The notes under the pieces were generated by a model, which was not told the DNA's origin, did no database searches, and worked only from the letters and a program-made list of their open reading frames with translations. The position numbers and the translations under genes are program-made. Below are positions 14,001 to 24,245 of a stretch of DNA of 64,000 nt, piece by piece. The stretch is from NCBI GenBank assembly GCA_000727475.1, contig KL647291.1, positions 5,255,730 through 5,319,729 on the forward strand. The letters are read 5' to 3'. Every line of letters starts with the position of its first letter. Position 1 is the first letter of the stretch. Source of the stretch: Sarcocystis neurona (Eukaryota; Apicomplexa; Conoidasida; Eucoccidiorida; Sarcocystidae).

Positions 14001-17000
14001 ACCAGCCGCACGGCACGACAGCAGTAGAAGCAGCCGCGGCAACACCACCGGTCGCAGCACCAGCATTAACAGGAAGAGAAATATCGGTCGCGTCTACTCC
14101 AGGACAAACAGCAACTCCGAACCGCAGCGGCAGCAAAAACGGCAGAAGCGGCAACAGCGGCAGCGGCAACAGCGGCAGCGGCAACAGCGGCAGCGGCAAC
14201 AGCGGCAGCGGCAACAGCGGCAGCGGCAACAGCGGCAGCGGCAACAGCGGCGGCGGCAACAGCGGCAGCGGCAACAGCGGCAGCGGCAACAGCGGCAGCG
14301 GCAACAGCGGCAGCGGCAACAGCGGCAGCGGCAACAGCGGCAGCGGCAACAGCGGCAGCGGCAACAGCAGCAGCAAGGGCAGTGGCAACGGTCGGACCAA
14401 CGACAACTACTGCCACAGCATTAATGGCAACATTTGAACGGATAGTAACATCAACACCAACACCAGCAGCGACACCGGAACACAGCCGGCATGCCTTGTG
14501 TAGTTCTACCATACACACAAACATGTGTGAGTAGACAAATACACATGTACACGCGTACACTTGTATCTATGTACATGTGCGTCTGCCTATACATACATGC
14601 ATGCATACATACATACATACATGTGTATAAATATATTTAGGACAGGTCTACGTGCAGCCAGACCCGCGGGTAGGTGCCATTACCATGCACACACGTACAC
14701 GCGTGTTCATATATGCATATATTAACGTACGGATGGATGGACTTATACGCGTGCGTACACGCAGACGCCCTTCCGCGTTGCCGTACAGAACTTCATCAAA
14801 ATAGTCTATAAGAAGAACTGCGAGCAAAGCGCTTCCACGGATGCACTTGCGAGTTGCCTCGCTATCATCGGGGGCAGCTTCTGGTCCCATCCCCTCCGTA
14901 GTGCGAAGAAACGGAGTCCTCTGCCACGCACTGTCCAGACTCTCATTTTCTGCAAAGTGACCTGTCGCGTTATCTGTCAGTTCCGGCAGCACACACAAAT
15001 ACATATATACATACATATATATACATATATATATATATTACCTATAATATGGATAAGGAAAGAGGATGAGTTTGTCCCACATGTCTGCATATACCGAGAA
15101 GTACACATATGCGTATATTCCTACTATACCTACGTAGGCGGAGAAACAGGCATAAGTATCACCTCCTAGAAGCCGTGCAGCCCCACGCGCAGCAACAGAA
15201 GCAGCGGCAGCACGAGCAGCGACAGCACACATGTGACCAGGTGTCCATGTTACAGCGCAACACTAGAAGTGCAAATGTGCACATACACTCATATATATAT
15301 ATATATGTGTGTGTGTGCGCACACCGTCTGTATACATGTACATAAAGCTGCCTGTCCGTGTCTGCTGCATGCACGACTCACCCCTCTACCGTGAGGCCCA
15401 CCAGCAGATTTCCGGAGCGTGATAAGGACAAGGTAACAAAGGGTCCGCCTTCAATACTGCAGCAATCGGCAACACAAAAAGAACAGGAGGCGCGCGCGCA
15501 GACTGGTGCGTGGGAACTGAAGAGCAACTTGGCACCGTGTCAGCAGGCAGAGCCGGACGGCGCCACAACTACCGGTGCAGGGAAACCCACATATCCAGAC
15601 AAAGAAAAATTCGCATACACGTAGGCAGAGACGACGCTGCCCATATAAAGAGAGTGGAACAGATATCAACATGTCAACAACTGCTGCGGGGGGGTGCCTA
15701 TCACAGTGGCACAGTACCGGTCTGACGTTGCTATGCCTTCTTCATACCAGGCGTACACACACCTCGAGGCCGCCTCTACCGCAGGAAACACCGACACCAT
15801 CAGGCGCACGTTTTTCGTCCCAAAACATACGGGTACGTCCATACATTACTACACACACGCAGATATATATATATATATATGCATATAAACGTAGTGATAA
15901 GCAGACGCATTAGTATTGACAGACAACGCGCAGCTGTGGGGTCCGAATCGGGAGACCGGCGCTGATCTGTGTGCGCCAGAAACCACAGAAAAGGTCCTTC
16001 TGCTGCAAGAACGCGAGACTCCTCACGTCTTGCAGATATCTACATTTCTCCGCAACAGTGGAAAGGCAGAGAGACACACACACACGTGTGTGTCCATACA
16101 CGTGATTTACGCGAATACACATATATCAGACGTGCGTATATATATAGCATGCGTGCACGCACGCACGAAAAGAACCGCAGCTGCAAACATACCTCAGTTC
16201 AACACACTGCTGCGCATCTAGCAACAGCAGAGGACCATTTTCTGCTGCCACAAGTAACCGCGGCTCTTCTAATCTGGACGTCCTCCCCGCCGAAGCAGCA
16301 GCAGTGGCAAACGAAGAAGACAGGACGTCGGTGGCGGCGGCAACGAGCTTCCCCGACGGCAGCGCACATAGTGCCAGCGGAGGGCCACGCAATCCTGAAG
16401 AAAGGCGTTGCAAACTGGGGCACAGGCAGTGTCTCAGAAGCGAGACAACCGAAAAGTAGACACGCAGACATCGTGAGGCGTACGCAAAAATACAGACAAC
16501 CTCACCTACACATACGAAAATACAGACAGACACAGACATTACGTGCACGCGTGTAGACACGCACCCAGACACACACAAACCAACTCGTACACGTGAATGC
16601 AGACAGAATCACATATGCAGGCACCCAGACAACAGGGCGCACAGACATGAACACACAGCCGCTTCACTGTATGGAGAGGACGGACGCGGCATGCATTTAT
16701 GGCAGCGCGCGTACAAATGTAGAAGTCCACAGGTGACAGGCGTAAGTACTACATGTCACACATGGACGTACGGGTGCGTGACACACCCGTACTCGAACAC
16801 CTAAAAAACCATCTTGATGCAGAGCAGCAGGAAATATACACACGCTTGTACGAGGGCAGAAATACATGGACTGCATATGGGGAGAACTGTAGGTCCACCG
16901 CAGGCAGAGGGACTGCGGTGGACTGCGCACGGGAGGAGCGGCAGCACCAGGAGCAAAGGCCGAACGCAGAGAAACGGAGAAACGTGGAGAGGAAGTGACG

Positions 17001-19977
17001 GGAGTGAATCGACGCGAAGAAAGTGGGCAGCAGGATGGAAGAAAAAAAGCCACGACAGAAGAAATAGAGGAAGAAGATGGGAAAACAGACGGAAGCACAA
17101 CGCAAGGAGCCGTAGCAGCAGCGGCAGCACGTACCGGCATCCGGGAGCAACAGAAGCTGAGAGCGGTCGAACGCCTGGTTGACGTATATCTTGAGAGCTG
17201 CTGTTACGACGACAACACCGCATGCAGCCACCCGCGCCTGCACCACTCCGCCCTCTGCCCGGATGCGTTCATCGAGCGAAAAAAAGTGGAGCTTCTCGCA
17301 CTGCGGAGAGAAGGTGCGCACCACCCCATCTTGGAAGACGCAAACTAAAATCTGCAAAGAAAAAGAAAAGACAACCCCACTCTTGTTAGATCATATATAT
17401 ATACGCTGGTGTGTGGAGAGGTGGCGAAAACAGGGTCCAGGAGCGCTGACCCCGCGGACGTGCTAGTATTCAGCGCCCAGGCGGCATACAGGTACAGCCT
17501 TGGCAGATAGCGTACGAAGGCAGGGGCAGGTGGCAGATGCGTAGACGCGCTGATAATGCTGAGGTACCGGAGACGCACTGCACATACACTTGAAGGGACG
17601 GAGAGAAACCGGCTAGCTGCTGTTGCCAAAGAGATGATGTTGATACCTCGACACACACCTGTGCAAACAGTCAGGATAGAACGATGAACAGAACACACGC
17701 GGATGCAACAACGCTGGGTGCTCAGGTGTCCAGACACCCGAACGGGTGCAGAGACACCCCACGCACGCTGCCTGGTTGCTCACTGCATATGCGCCCCACT
17801 GCTCCTGCGGCCGCGCCTGGCGCCTTCTCCCTCACACAGCGCTCCGCGCACCTTAGGACAGGGGTGAAGAAGGCGGCAGACATACAGTCACGACGCAGAA
17901 GGAACAGAACAGGAGACACACATATATACGGATGTACGTGCATACCTACGTAGTACGTGCGCGGATATACACATACGCACATGTGCACGTACGTGTATAT
18001 ACGTGCACACACGTGCACACATATGCAGACGTACATGGATAGCCATACGTGGTGCGGCTGAGACAGCACAGACAAATGCGGACGTACATAGAAACACACA
18101 CACACACACACAAGACACACCGGCAGATACTTACAGATATAGTATCAGTACAGTTTGTAAAGATACACACATCACCACTACTCCGTACCTCTTCAGAGTT
18201 CCAGTCGAAACACACTAAGCGACTGTAGATCCAAGGAGTTGTGGCTATCAAGCGCCCGCGAGCCGTGAAGATCTGCGGAGATGCAGACGTCAACACCACA
18301 CGTACACACATACCTCTGAAGACTGACCGTGGGCTTTCTACCCAGCAACACACAGTCTTTTCCTGCACCGTAGAAAGGTGATGAGTGAGACTTCTGATTC
18401 TGCGTAAACAAGGCGTAAACAAGCAAGATTTTCCTGCAGCGTGGAAGGCGGACAGGGAAAAACTAGCGGCGCGTGAACGTCTTTCAACGCCGTCGCAGGA
18501 GAACCCGCGTACACTCGCACGTGCAGATGCACCAGCAACGGAGGAATTCCTGGATTCACGAAGAAATATTAGGACCGCGACGACTTGCAAGCGCCTGGGT
18601 GAGGCACCAGCACGCGTGTACGCGAAACGTTTGAGAAGCACAAAGGGAAGGAACGCACACCGTGTACAAACAGGTGACAAAGTTTGGCCACGCTAGCAGT
18701 ATACATACTTCGTAAAAATTCTCAAGAAGCCGAAAGCTGTCCACCTTTCTCGCATATTCAGAGAAAACCGAGCAATTCATGGGTGACTCACTGAGGCGAA
18801 CCCACTTCTACAATACGATGCAAACGGCTACCACAAACACGTCACACCCACTTGCTCACACGATGCGACGAAGAAACACGCCCCGCCAACGCCCTTCCAG
18901 CGCCACAAGGCGAAGAGGTATGCACGTTAAAGCAGAAAACAGAACTGATGACAAGGCGTACAGGAATACGACGGCGGGACGTTCGCCCTCACACGCCGGC
19001 TGCTAATGCACCAGGGCATATATACATATATCTACCTGTACAGACATATACTTATAGAGAGAGAGGTGTTGTTAGGCATACACGGCGTACACGTATATGT
19101 GTAGAAGAGCATTCCCATTTACACGTATGTACATATATACCTACATACATATATATACATATAGACAGGTAGATTCCTGGTACTCCTTGGTGTCTATGCA
19201 TTTGCATACGTAGGTGTATGTAGAATGGGAACACACAAATCCATATCTGCACACGTGTATGGAATAGCTGAAGAAAACCCTTCTGTTTCCTCAACACATG
19301 CGATCGAGGCGCACAGCGGGGCGTCAGAAACCCCCTGCTAGTGGGCACGCAGGGACGACCCAAGCAGTCGTAATACTCAGCTACAGGAGTCGTGGCAGGG
19401 GCGAGTGATGGCCCGCTCCTCCTCCTGCTTATAAAGAAAGTAAAGCCTCAGGCGGTTGCAGCTAGCTGCTGGACACAGGTATGGACCGAAGCTACACGTA
19501 GGCCGAAGCAGAGCCAGAGACGGCCAGGGGTACAGCGCAGAGGTGCAGCAGCTATGAGCCAGCGCCAGTAGCCACCTCTCCACGCAGACAAAGACAGTCG
19601 TCCCGCAGGGGCGCCGTTCGCAGCTCGAGAACCCGTACACCTCTTCCGGAGAAATTTGTACGACGCACCTGTAGTTCGGGCTTGATACTTCTTCTGGCGG
19701 GCTGAAAGACCTTCTCGTTGCGTACGCATGCAATGGGTCCGCCGTAAGGGGCAGCAGCAACGAGGTAAGCGTCGAAGCGCTGCCGCTCTGGAGCCCAGAG
19801 CATATCAAATACCTGCACCTTCCGATACCAGACGCTGTCGAGACACTGCCAGTCGGCAGTGCTGTTGGAGAAGGCGCTCACTGTCGTAGCTCCCTCGCCC
19901 CCGTAGCTGCTGGTAGAATTCAGCAGATTCCCCCCCCCTCCGCCAGGCCGCTGCAGGCCCATGCCCACAGACTCCAT
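950..19977 (-). CDS. VPS16: VPS16, HOPS/CORVET core subunit (multi-exon, 3' end outside window)
   Basis: VPS16 is a core scaffold of the HOPS and CORVET tethering complexes, which prepare SNAREs for endosome and vacuole fusion; in coccidians this route also feeds secretory organelles. I find 15 exons on the minus strand, in transcript order 19669-19977, 18189-18272, 17135-17351, 16193-16394, 15382-15456, 13450-13600, 12102-12420, 11467-11623, 10293-10391, 7974-8304, 7490-7626, 5932-6028, 4153-4276, 4003-4091, 950-1105. All junctions are GT-AG and every intron phase matches, giving about 849 codons, close to animal VPS16 (about 840 residues). The order of resemblance is that of the family: N-terminal beta-propeller (AYLVAAAPYGGPIACVRN, LVCVFQDGVVRTFS), propeller/solenoid junction (EIDGLRIISGSK), then the alpha-solenoid (FLLQAAVFGRQFLD, AYRICEYVGL, AVSAGNADLV). 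The last about 100 residues are not in the window. Family assignment is from recalled resemblance, not a search; one extra propeller exon near 15.9 kb is possible. Confidence 0.88.
1890..2120. repeat. TA/TACA microsatellite cluster
   Basis: Runs of TA and TATACA, the longest pure TA stretch at about 2003-2028, inside a VPS16 intron. Gives spurious open frames rich in Tyr and Ile. Confidence 0.85.
4003..4091 (-). CDS. VPS16: VPS16 exon 14
   Basis: Phase 1 to 0, donor GTAGGC. Encodes SELAAFAHSSALYQINLLSQ, matching the VPS16 segment where a helix ends in QI+LL..Q. The intron before it is only 61 bases and stays open, so a retained-intron reading (4003 to about 4160) cannot be excluded. Confidence 0.7.
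4153..4276 (-). CDS. VPS16: VPS16 exon 13
   Basis: Phase 0 to 1, acceptor after TCCGTGTAG, donor GTGAGT. Encodes a helix with LYAAASVLRAEREAVLGG. The family has a similar 'A-A-x-x-x-L-x-x-A' helix here. Confidence 0.7.
4536..4970 (+). repeat. Imperfect CTATCTA/CACCTAT-type repeat
   Basis: About 430 bases of imperfect repeats of CTATC, CTACC and TACCTAT units, with no coding evidence. Lies in the VPS16 intron between the exons at 4153 and 5932. Confidence 0.7.
5140..5300 (+). repeat. Imperfect ~57-bp tandem repeat
   Basis: Three copies sharing TACTAGGAGTAA, a TCGT-rich middle and AGTAGCTGCAACGA (first copy AGCTGCAGCGA). A related ACTACTAGGAGT motif recurs near 63,765-63,778. Confidence 0.7.
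5420..5760 (+). repeat. ~165-bp tandem duplication
   Basis: Two diverged copies, each with CTGCAGC(A/G)ACACCAGCT, a TACA-rich middle, CAGGGTCGGAG and a GAGC-type end followed by a CTTTT/GTTTTTT pyrimidine stretch. Within a VPS16 intron. Confidence 0.7.
5932..6028 (-). CDS. VPS16: VPS16 exon 12
   Basis: Phase 2 to 0, donor GTAAGT. Encodes LTLLVEVLQDRPLAQDIF and FCRETGQFHL, matching the VPS16 helices that follow the exon-11 motif. Confidence 0.87.
6640..6835 (+). repeat. ~75-bp minisatellite, three copies
   Basis: Three copies of a unit with AGAGA(T/C)GTCTCT, TTAATCAGCG or TTAACGGG and GCTTCTT. Intronic to VPS16. AGAGATGTCTCT is itself nearly palindromic. Confidence 0.8.
7490..7626 (-). CDS. 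VPS16: VPS16 exon 11
   Basis: Phase 0 to 2, acceptor GTGCCTGCAG, donor GTGAGA. Encodes QVRMLLKLAEV and EKAVSAGNADLVLQ, the VPS16 'K-A-x-x-S-G-D-T-D-L-V' segment. Confidence 0.9.
7974..8304 (-). CDS. VPS16: VPS16 exon 10
   Basis: Phase 2 to 0. Encodes HLLAYRICEYVGLPARGVL, ASWALEKI, TDEELSEVICNRL, an alanine-rich insert, then FAKVALCAAQAGRPVLA and LVEFEPLTK. This is the most diagnostic VPS16 exon. Donor GTACCC; a 1.1-kb pyrimidine tract lies directly upstream of its acceptor. Confidence 0.92.
8310..9420. repeat. 1.1-kb GA-rich (+) / CT-rich (-) tract before a 3' splice site
   Basis: Almost continuous GGAGAAGA-type purine on the + strand, so the VPS16 transcript is pyrimidine-rich for about 1.1 kb immediately upstream of the acceptor at 8305. 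Long open frames on both strands here are compositional. Confidence 0.9.
9720..10290. repeat. CT-rich (+) / GA-rich (-) tract after a 5' splice site
   Basis: TTCTTCTTCTCT-type sequence, including a TG run at about 9803-9821. It is the 5' part of the intron that ends with the opposite-strand tract at 8310-9420, so the two intron ends are complementary in composition. Confidence 0.85.
10293..10391 (-). CDS. VPS16: VPS16 exon 9
   Basis: 99 bases, phase 2 to 2, acceptor GCGCTGCAG and donor GTAGGA. Encodes YAVRKAPLDMALSVAQLRRL, equal in position to the VPS16 helix pair that leads into the 'LxxRL' solenoid segment. Confidence 0.82.
11467..11623 (-). CDS. VPS16: VPS16 exon 8
   Basis: Phase 1 to 2, donor GTAAAG. 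Encodes AATEACVDAATYEW, FLLQAAVFGRQFLD and CQQFVRACRDLR, the start of the Vps16 N-terminal solenoid. Its upstream intron is almost wholly pyrimidine on the transcribed strand. Confidence 0.88.
11640..12060. repeat. GA-rich (+) / CT-rich (-) tract before a 3' splice site
   Basis: About 400 purine-rich bases on the + strand fill nearly the whole VPS16 intron between exons 12102-12420 and 11467-11623. Confidence 0.85.
12102..12420 (-). CDS. VPS16: VPS16 exon 7 (propeller/solenoid junction)
   Basis: Phase 0 to 1. Encodes HVLLLGGPKDEWIPY, a serine/asparagine-rich insert, then EIDGLRIISGSKTEFLHRLP and SIGSCEPPAML, closely following the VPS16 family where the propeller meets the solenoid. Ends at LRAIARDL with donor GTGCGG. 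Confidence 0.9.
13450..13600 (-). CDS. VPS16: VPS16 exon 6
   Basis: Acceptor TACTGCTGCAG, donor GTAGCT, phase 2 to 0. Contains PRQVAWCGDDCIAL, the WCG.D motif conserved before the last propeller blade of VPS16. The long intron upstream holds a 15-bp minisatellite. Confidence 0.85.
13795..13900 (+). repeat. ~55-bp duplication
   Basis: Two copies containing GAGAGGATCAGCAG(G/A)TAT with flanking GCAGCAGA. Intronic to VPS16. Confidence 0.6.
14140..14375 (+). repeat. 15-bp minisatellite GGCAGCGGCAACAGC, about 15 copies
   Basis: Near-perfect array; one copy has GGCGGC in place of GGCAGC. In one + frame it would encode a Gly-Ser-Gly-Asn-Ser repeat and all frames are open, but it lies in the VPS16 intron between exons at 15382 and 13600 and has no splice-consistent host exon. 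Confidence 0.92.
15382..15456 (-). CDS. VPS16: VPS16 exon 5
   Basis: 75 bases, phase 2 to 2, acceptor GATTGCTGCAG and donor GTGAGT. Encodes PFVTLSLSRSGNLLVGL, matching the blade that in relatives reads as a 'what is displayed so far' propeller strand. A further phase 2 exon between this and exon 4 (near 15.9-16.0 kb, acceptor GTTCTTGCAG) is possible. Confidence 0.78.
16193..16394 (-). CDS. VPS16: VPS16 exon 4
   Basis: Acceptor CTTTCTTCAG, donor GTATGT, phase 1 to 2. Encodes a blade with LPSGKLVAA and RLLVAAENGPLLLLD, with a small alanine/serine insert between strands. Confidence 0.82.
17135..17351 (-). CDS. VPS16: VPS16 exon 3
   Basis: Acceptor with a long T-rich tract (TTTTCTTTGCAG), donor GTACGT, phase 0 to 1. 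It encodes LVCVFQDGVVRTFS and a following strand with FFSLDERI, the classic VPS16 propeller blade. Confidence 0.85.
18189..18272 (-). CDS. VPS16: VPS16 exon 2
   Basis: 84 bases, phase 0 to 0, with an acceptor after CATCTCCGCAG and donor GTACGG. It encodes a propeller strand with GRLIATTPW and ends NSEE, reading directly into the next exon's ILVCVFQDG. Confidence 0.82.
19669..19977 (-). CDS. VPS16: VPS16 exon 1 (propeller start)
   Basis: Encodes the N-terminal blade, with WYRKVQVF followed by AYLVAAAPYGGPIACVRN, a stretch highly typical of VPS16. The start is the ATG at 19975-19977; the frame stays open upstream to 20229, so a longer N-terminus is possible, but the upstream part is low-complexity. 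It carries a glycine/serine-rich insert. The donor is GTGCGT at 19668, phase 0. Confidence 0.8.
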
Positions 19978-20299
19978 TGCGACCGCGTGGAGCCCCGGGG
20001 TGGGAGCGCCACCACCAGGCGCACGGGGGAATTCCAGCCTCAGGCACCTGCAGCCTGCGGAAAGATGCGGACTAGGAGAAGCTGGAGAGGCTGCGGACCT
20101 GGGCGGAACAAGCAGAAAGAGGAGGAGGAGGGGTGCAAAAGAAGAAAGAAAAGGATTAGCGGCCGCAGATTGGAAAACGGTGCTGGCCAGAAGAAAATGC
20201 AAACGTGACACGCTGGGGGCATTGGGCACCTGCGGTCTCGGTGGATCTCTAGGGGAACAGGACCTTCAGGCGCCGAGGTGACGCAGGCTGGGACAGGGT

Positions 20300-22700
20300 T
20301 TCGCGAATGAGAGAGGCCCTACCGTAGCAGGTGCAACAGTCACAGAAAGAAAGTAGCCAGCCCACAAGCAGAAGCCCCTGGCCAGAGCTAAATATAGGCC
20401 AGCAGGAAGAGAAGGTGTCGACATACATGTATTACATATATATATACATGCGCAGTTACAAGAAGGCGTTCAGCGTAGAACACGCTACAGGCTGGGTAGA
20501 ACAAATACCGGATAAAAGGAGTAGGTGAAGCAGCTGCATGCTTAAAGAATGACCGAGCTAAAGAACCGGGTGCCGTCTGAGTGTGGGCTCTTCAGCCCAG
20601 AAGAAGCCCCTACTGGCAAGAGCAGGTATCAGCGTCGAGCAGAGCATCGGACAGATAGATGTCGAGCCAAGCAAAGCAGGCGAAGGAGGACCTGCAAAGA
20701 GATGCAGAAGAGGCGCAAGAGAAGAAGCTGTCGACTCGCAGAAGCGCCGAGCTAAAAAGAGGAGCAGCCGGGCGCGTGCGCACTGCAGCACTCATATAGA
20801 CGCGTGTCCGTATGTACACGTGTGTAAATCTGAGGAGTACCTTTCGTACAGGAAGAGCCACAGGCGTAGAAACCCCCAGACTAAAAGAAAGGCTGCAGGG
20901 TACGGCTGCACTAAATTTTAAACTACCAACGTCTCTCTGTACTACGTTCTATATGACCACTCGCTGGACGTATACCGAAGGTAGTATATGTGTTCTACCT
21001 AGGGAAACCAGCAAGCAGAGGCGTACGGACGTCCTGTGGGCGGTAGTACTAAGGAAGGTCACTGACAGAGTGACCTTCGAGTATTCCCCTCTCTGAACAT
21101 GGATATCTGTGGCCAGAAAGAGAAGACGGAGAAGAAGGAGGTTCCAAAACGTGAGGAGGACCTACAGAAGCGTCGTCCGGGAGGGAAGCGCAATAAAAAG
21201 ATGCCCAGACGCCCCCTCGCAACAGAGGAAGAGAAGCTGTCAAAAAGGAGATGGCGGACACGGACGTGGAAGAGGACTTGGGAGAGCGGCGGGACTGTGG
21301 AGCTGCAGACGGAAAGAACGAGCTGCGTGGCAGGGAAGGGGCTAAGGAGTTGCAGGCTACGAAGAGGGAGCGCAGGCTACAAGGAGCTGCAAATTGCAGA
21401 AACCCTTCGCGGGACAGTAGCAGGAGGAGACCGAGAACAGCACGGGCACAGCAGCGGGCAGACGCCGTCGCAGAGAGGAGGGCGAGTGGTGAAGCCGTTT
21501 TAGCCGGAAACGAGGCACGGTGCGCACTGGGAAGAGGACGGAGGCAAGGAGGAGGCGGTGCACGGCCCAGAAGGAGGAGCAACAAGCTAACCGCTAGTGT
21601 TGCAGTCGCGGGCCGGGAAGAGAACGAGCTGCAGGGCGGTTCAGGCAGAGAGGCGGAGCAGGACGAGAAGCAAGCGGCGGAGAGGAGGGGGAAGCGCTAC
21701 AGGTGGACACGGGGACGGTAAAAGGTCGCAGGGGAGGGTACGCGTACGAGGAGGAGGACCTGCGGGACGAGGAGACGGAGCTACAAATACGGGGGAGGAA
21801 CGGAGGCGAAAGTTGGAGCAGCTGCAGTAAGAGACACCAGGCAGCAGGCCAACAACGAGCTGTAGGCGTCGATACAGCAACGAGGGGGTGCTACTGGTGC
21901 TGCCTCCTGGTCGGCAAGGAGACGTCCCCAGACGGTGGAAGAGCAGACTAGCAACAGTGGAGTAGAAGTTGCAGGCGTGAAGAAGAACGAGGAGAAAAAG
22001 GAGGGGAGAGCTGGCAACCGCGTCTGCCAAGGAGGCCGACAGGAACGGCGTGAACTGCTATAAGAGCTGCGAACTGCTGAAGCGGGTGGGGATGGTGGTG
22101 TCACAGGCGGAGGGGATTCGGGCCCTGCCACACGTGCAGGAACGATCTGTCAGGCGAGCAGAGCATGTCCACACCCAGTTGGAGAAAAAAGACGGTGCTC
22201 AAGTTGAGCGACCTGCTGCGTCGACTGACCCACACAACGACCGACACGAGGGACGAGCGGAAAAAAATTCTCTTGAGACGGACATGTGCGTGGCAGCAGA
22301 ATACCTGCGCGTATACATCCGCGCGCACTCACAAGTGTATCTGCTTACGGACGCGCGCCAACACACTACTCTACGTAGAGGTGGATTCGTGTACACGCTC
22401 GTGCAGCGATATATCTGTATGCATATATACGTATATAGATATATATATATGGTAAACGTACAGTAAAGATGTGTACTCTTCTTTGCGAAACTCCGGCAAT
22501 GCAACACAGGACGTCGGTCCCGTCTGGAGAGGCGGGAACACCGACTGCACATCACTGAGAGTGCCGATACACGAAGTCGCGCACTCACATCACCTTCAAG
22601 CAAATGCACCAGCGTAGAGGATCCCAAGCGTTTAAAAAAATGCACCAACGTAGAAAATTCCAATCGATAGCATTTTCTCTTCTCTGCGAGCCCGCAGGGT
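20300..22700. other. GA-rich repetitive region without a firm gene
   Basis: Purine-rich + strand with repeated GAGCTGC and GAGGAGG words; several frames are open on both strands (for example + 21251-21721 and - 21049-21585), but none shows convincing splice structure or family motifs. At about 22,598-22,665 there is a 29-bp-type duplication around ATGCACCA(G/A)CGTAGA. Confidence 0.5.
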
Positions 22701-23050
22701 ACTACCTTCAGTACAGTTGGCTGTTCTCGCACATGTAAACACCGTACGTCTGTGCTACACTGCAGGCATGCACGTACTCGACTGTCGGTGAAGCGAAAGT
22801 GTAAAAACGAAGTTCCGGCGTACGAGAAACGCCCGATCTATCTTCTTGACGCACGCGCGGGAATGCGGACATCTGCAGTTCCACAGGGCACGGACGGAAA
22901 AAAGGGACATACCGATGAACAGTGGAAGCACATTCAAAGAGCAATGCCCCACGTCCATGTTGTACGAGACGTGTGAGTACTCTCCTGTAGCACTCGATAT
23001 CGCCAGCAATCCCTCTGCGGCTATACGGAGACGTTCCGTCGTCTGTGCAC

Positions 23051-23194
23051 GCGCGTGTGGACCAGAAAGACAAATTCAAATTCTTCTTCTGTGCCGTATA
23101 CGTGGAATAGCTTTCCAAGCTGCACGGCTATGCACAAGGACAGGTACTCTCTGCCTAACGCTGACGCTGTTGCAAGGGGAGACGCTGCTGAGTC
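23051..23194 (-). CDS. Possible exon of an unidentified gene
   Basis: 48 codons, phase 0 to 0, acceptor GCTGCGTACAG, candidate donor GTGCAC. The peptide looks globular and non-repetitive (ALGREYLSLCIAVQLGKLF, EEEFEFVFLV). A second candidate just downstream (about 22,940-23,010) reads GEYSHVSYNMDVGHC with donor GTATGT, but the two phases do not join, so the gene model is incomplete. Function not recognised. Confidence 0.35.
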
Positions 23195-23540
23195 CTGTAC
23201 GCAGCACTGGTGTCGCTTGACCCTCCCTGCACTTTACACGAGCTCTAGTGCCCATGACGGTAGATTTTTGTAGGCATACGTGCTCGTACTCCTCAAAGCA
23301 CGCAAATGTACAACAGATAGGTAGAGAAACATACACGTATGTACACATACGTATATATATGTGTCTATAAGCCCTCGAGCAAATATTGATGTATGCAAAT
23401 ATATGACCTAGCTGTGTGAGCCTTTACATGGCAAACATATGTGTACATTCAGACATCCTGGAAGATGCAAGTTAAAGGCGAGTGTGTAGAATATCAAGCC
23501 AGAAGTGCCACAGGTGCGTGACTGGCTTTTCGCTTTACAG

Positions 23541-24245
23541 AGTGAGCTGGAGCAAAGAATTGCTTCTGCCCGTATCAGAAAACTAAGGTTGAATGCAGTA
23601 ATACAGGACTACCTAAATACCTGTATGCAAGGGTGCAGTAAGTTACGAATTTGCGCCCACACGCACTTCGTGTGATATACATGTATCCATGCGCAGACAA
23701 GTATGCATCCATACGTAAGTAAAGATTTCCACTATTGTATGCACATATGCATAGTATGTTTTCAAAAATCCCATCATGGCGAACAATGTTTACGCATATA
23801 CCTGGCGCATCTGCATTTCTTCAAACAAACGTGTTGAAAATGTGAACCTACACCGTCTTTTCGGAAGTTGCAACCTCAAGAGAAACCTATAGTATGTGCA
23901 TACACAAGTGTTCACGTCCCCTTCCTCCAGGATAGGGAGAGGTCACACGAACGCAGTTTTGTTCGCATTGCGCCGCACCATTTCTCGATTACAGTCAGTT
24001 ACCGCGTGCTCTCTCTACGCGCACACAAGCTACACACACGTACACTATGTATAAATATATATACGCACATGAGAAGGAGGAGAATTTACGTAGGCGTAGA
24101 CACACGCATATTCGCAGCGTTTAAGTCGTCCTTTCTCCCATGGAAACCACTATAGTGGAAAGTAGGAAATTTTAGTGGCGAAGAAGTTTCCCGACGACAA
24201 GGTGGAGACCTTATTGTCCTTTCAAAAAGCCGCACTCAGCCATAA
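23541..24245 (+). CDS. Candidate 3' end of a small gene (two exons)
   Basis: Exons 23541-23587 (acceptor CGCTTTACAG, phase 0 to 2) and 24176-24245 (acceptor AAATTTTAG, ends in TAA). Joined, they read SELEQRIASARIRKL then SGEEVSRRQGG and end KSRTQP. A competing reading of the second exon in another frame (FPDDKVETLLSFQKAAL, donor GTGCCG at 24246) is also coding-like. The 5' exons are not found. Function not recognised. Confidence 0.35.

Noticed and set aside
13975..14437. Gly/Ser/Asn or Gln/Arg repeat proteins on the + strand
   Set aside because: Product of the 15-bp minisatellite; no splice sites or flanking coding sequence on that strand, and the region is an intron of VPS16.
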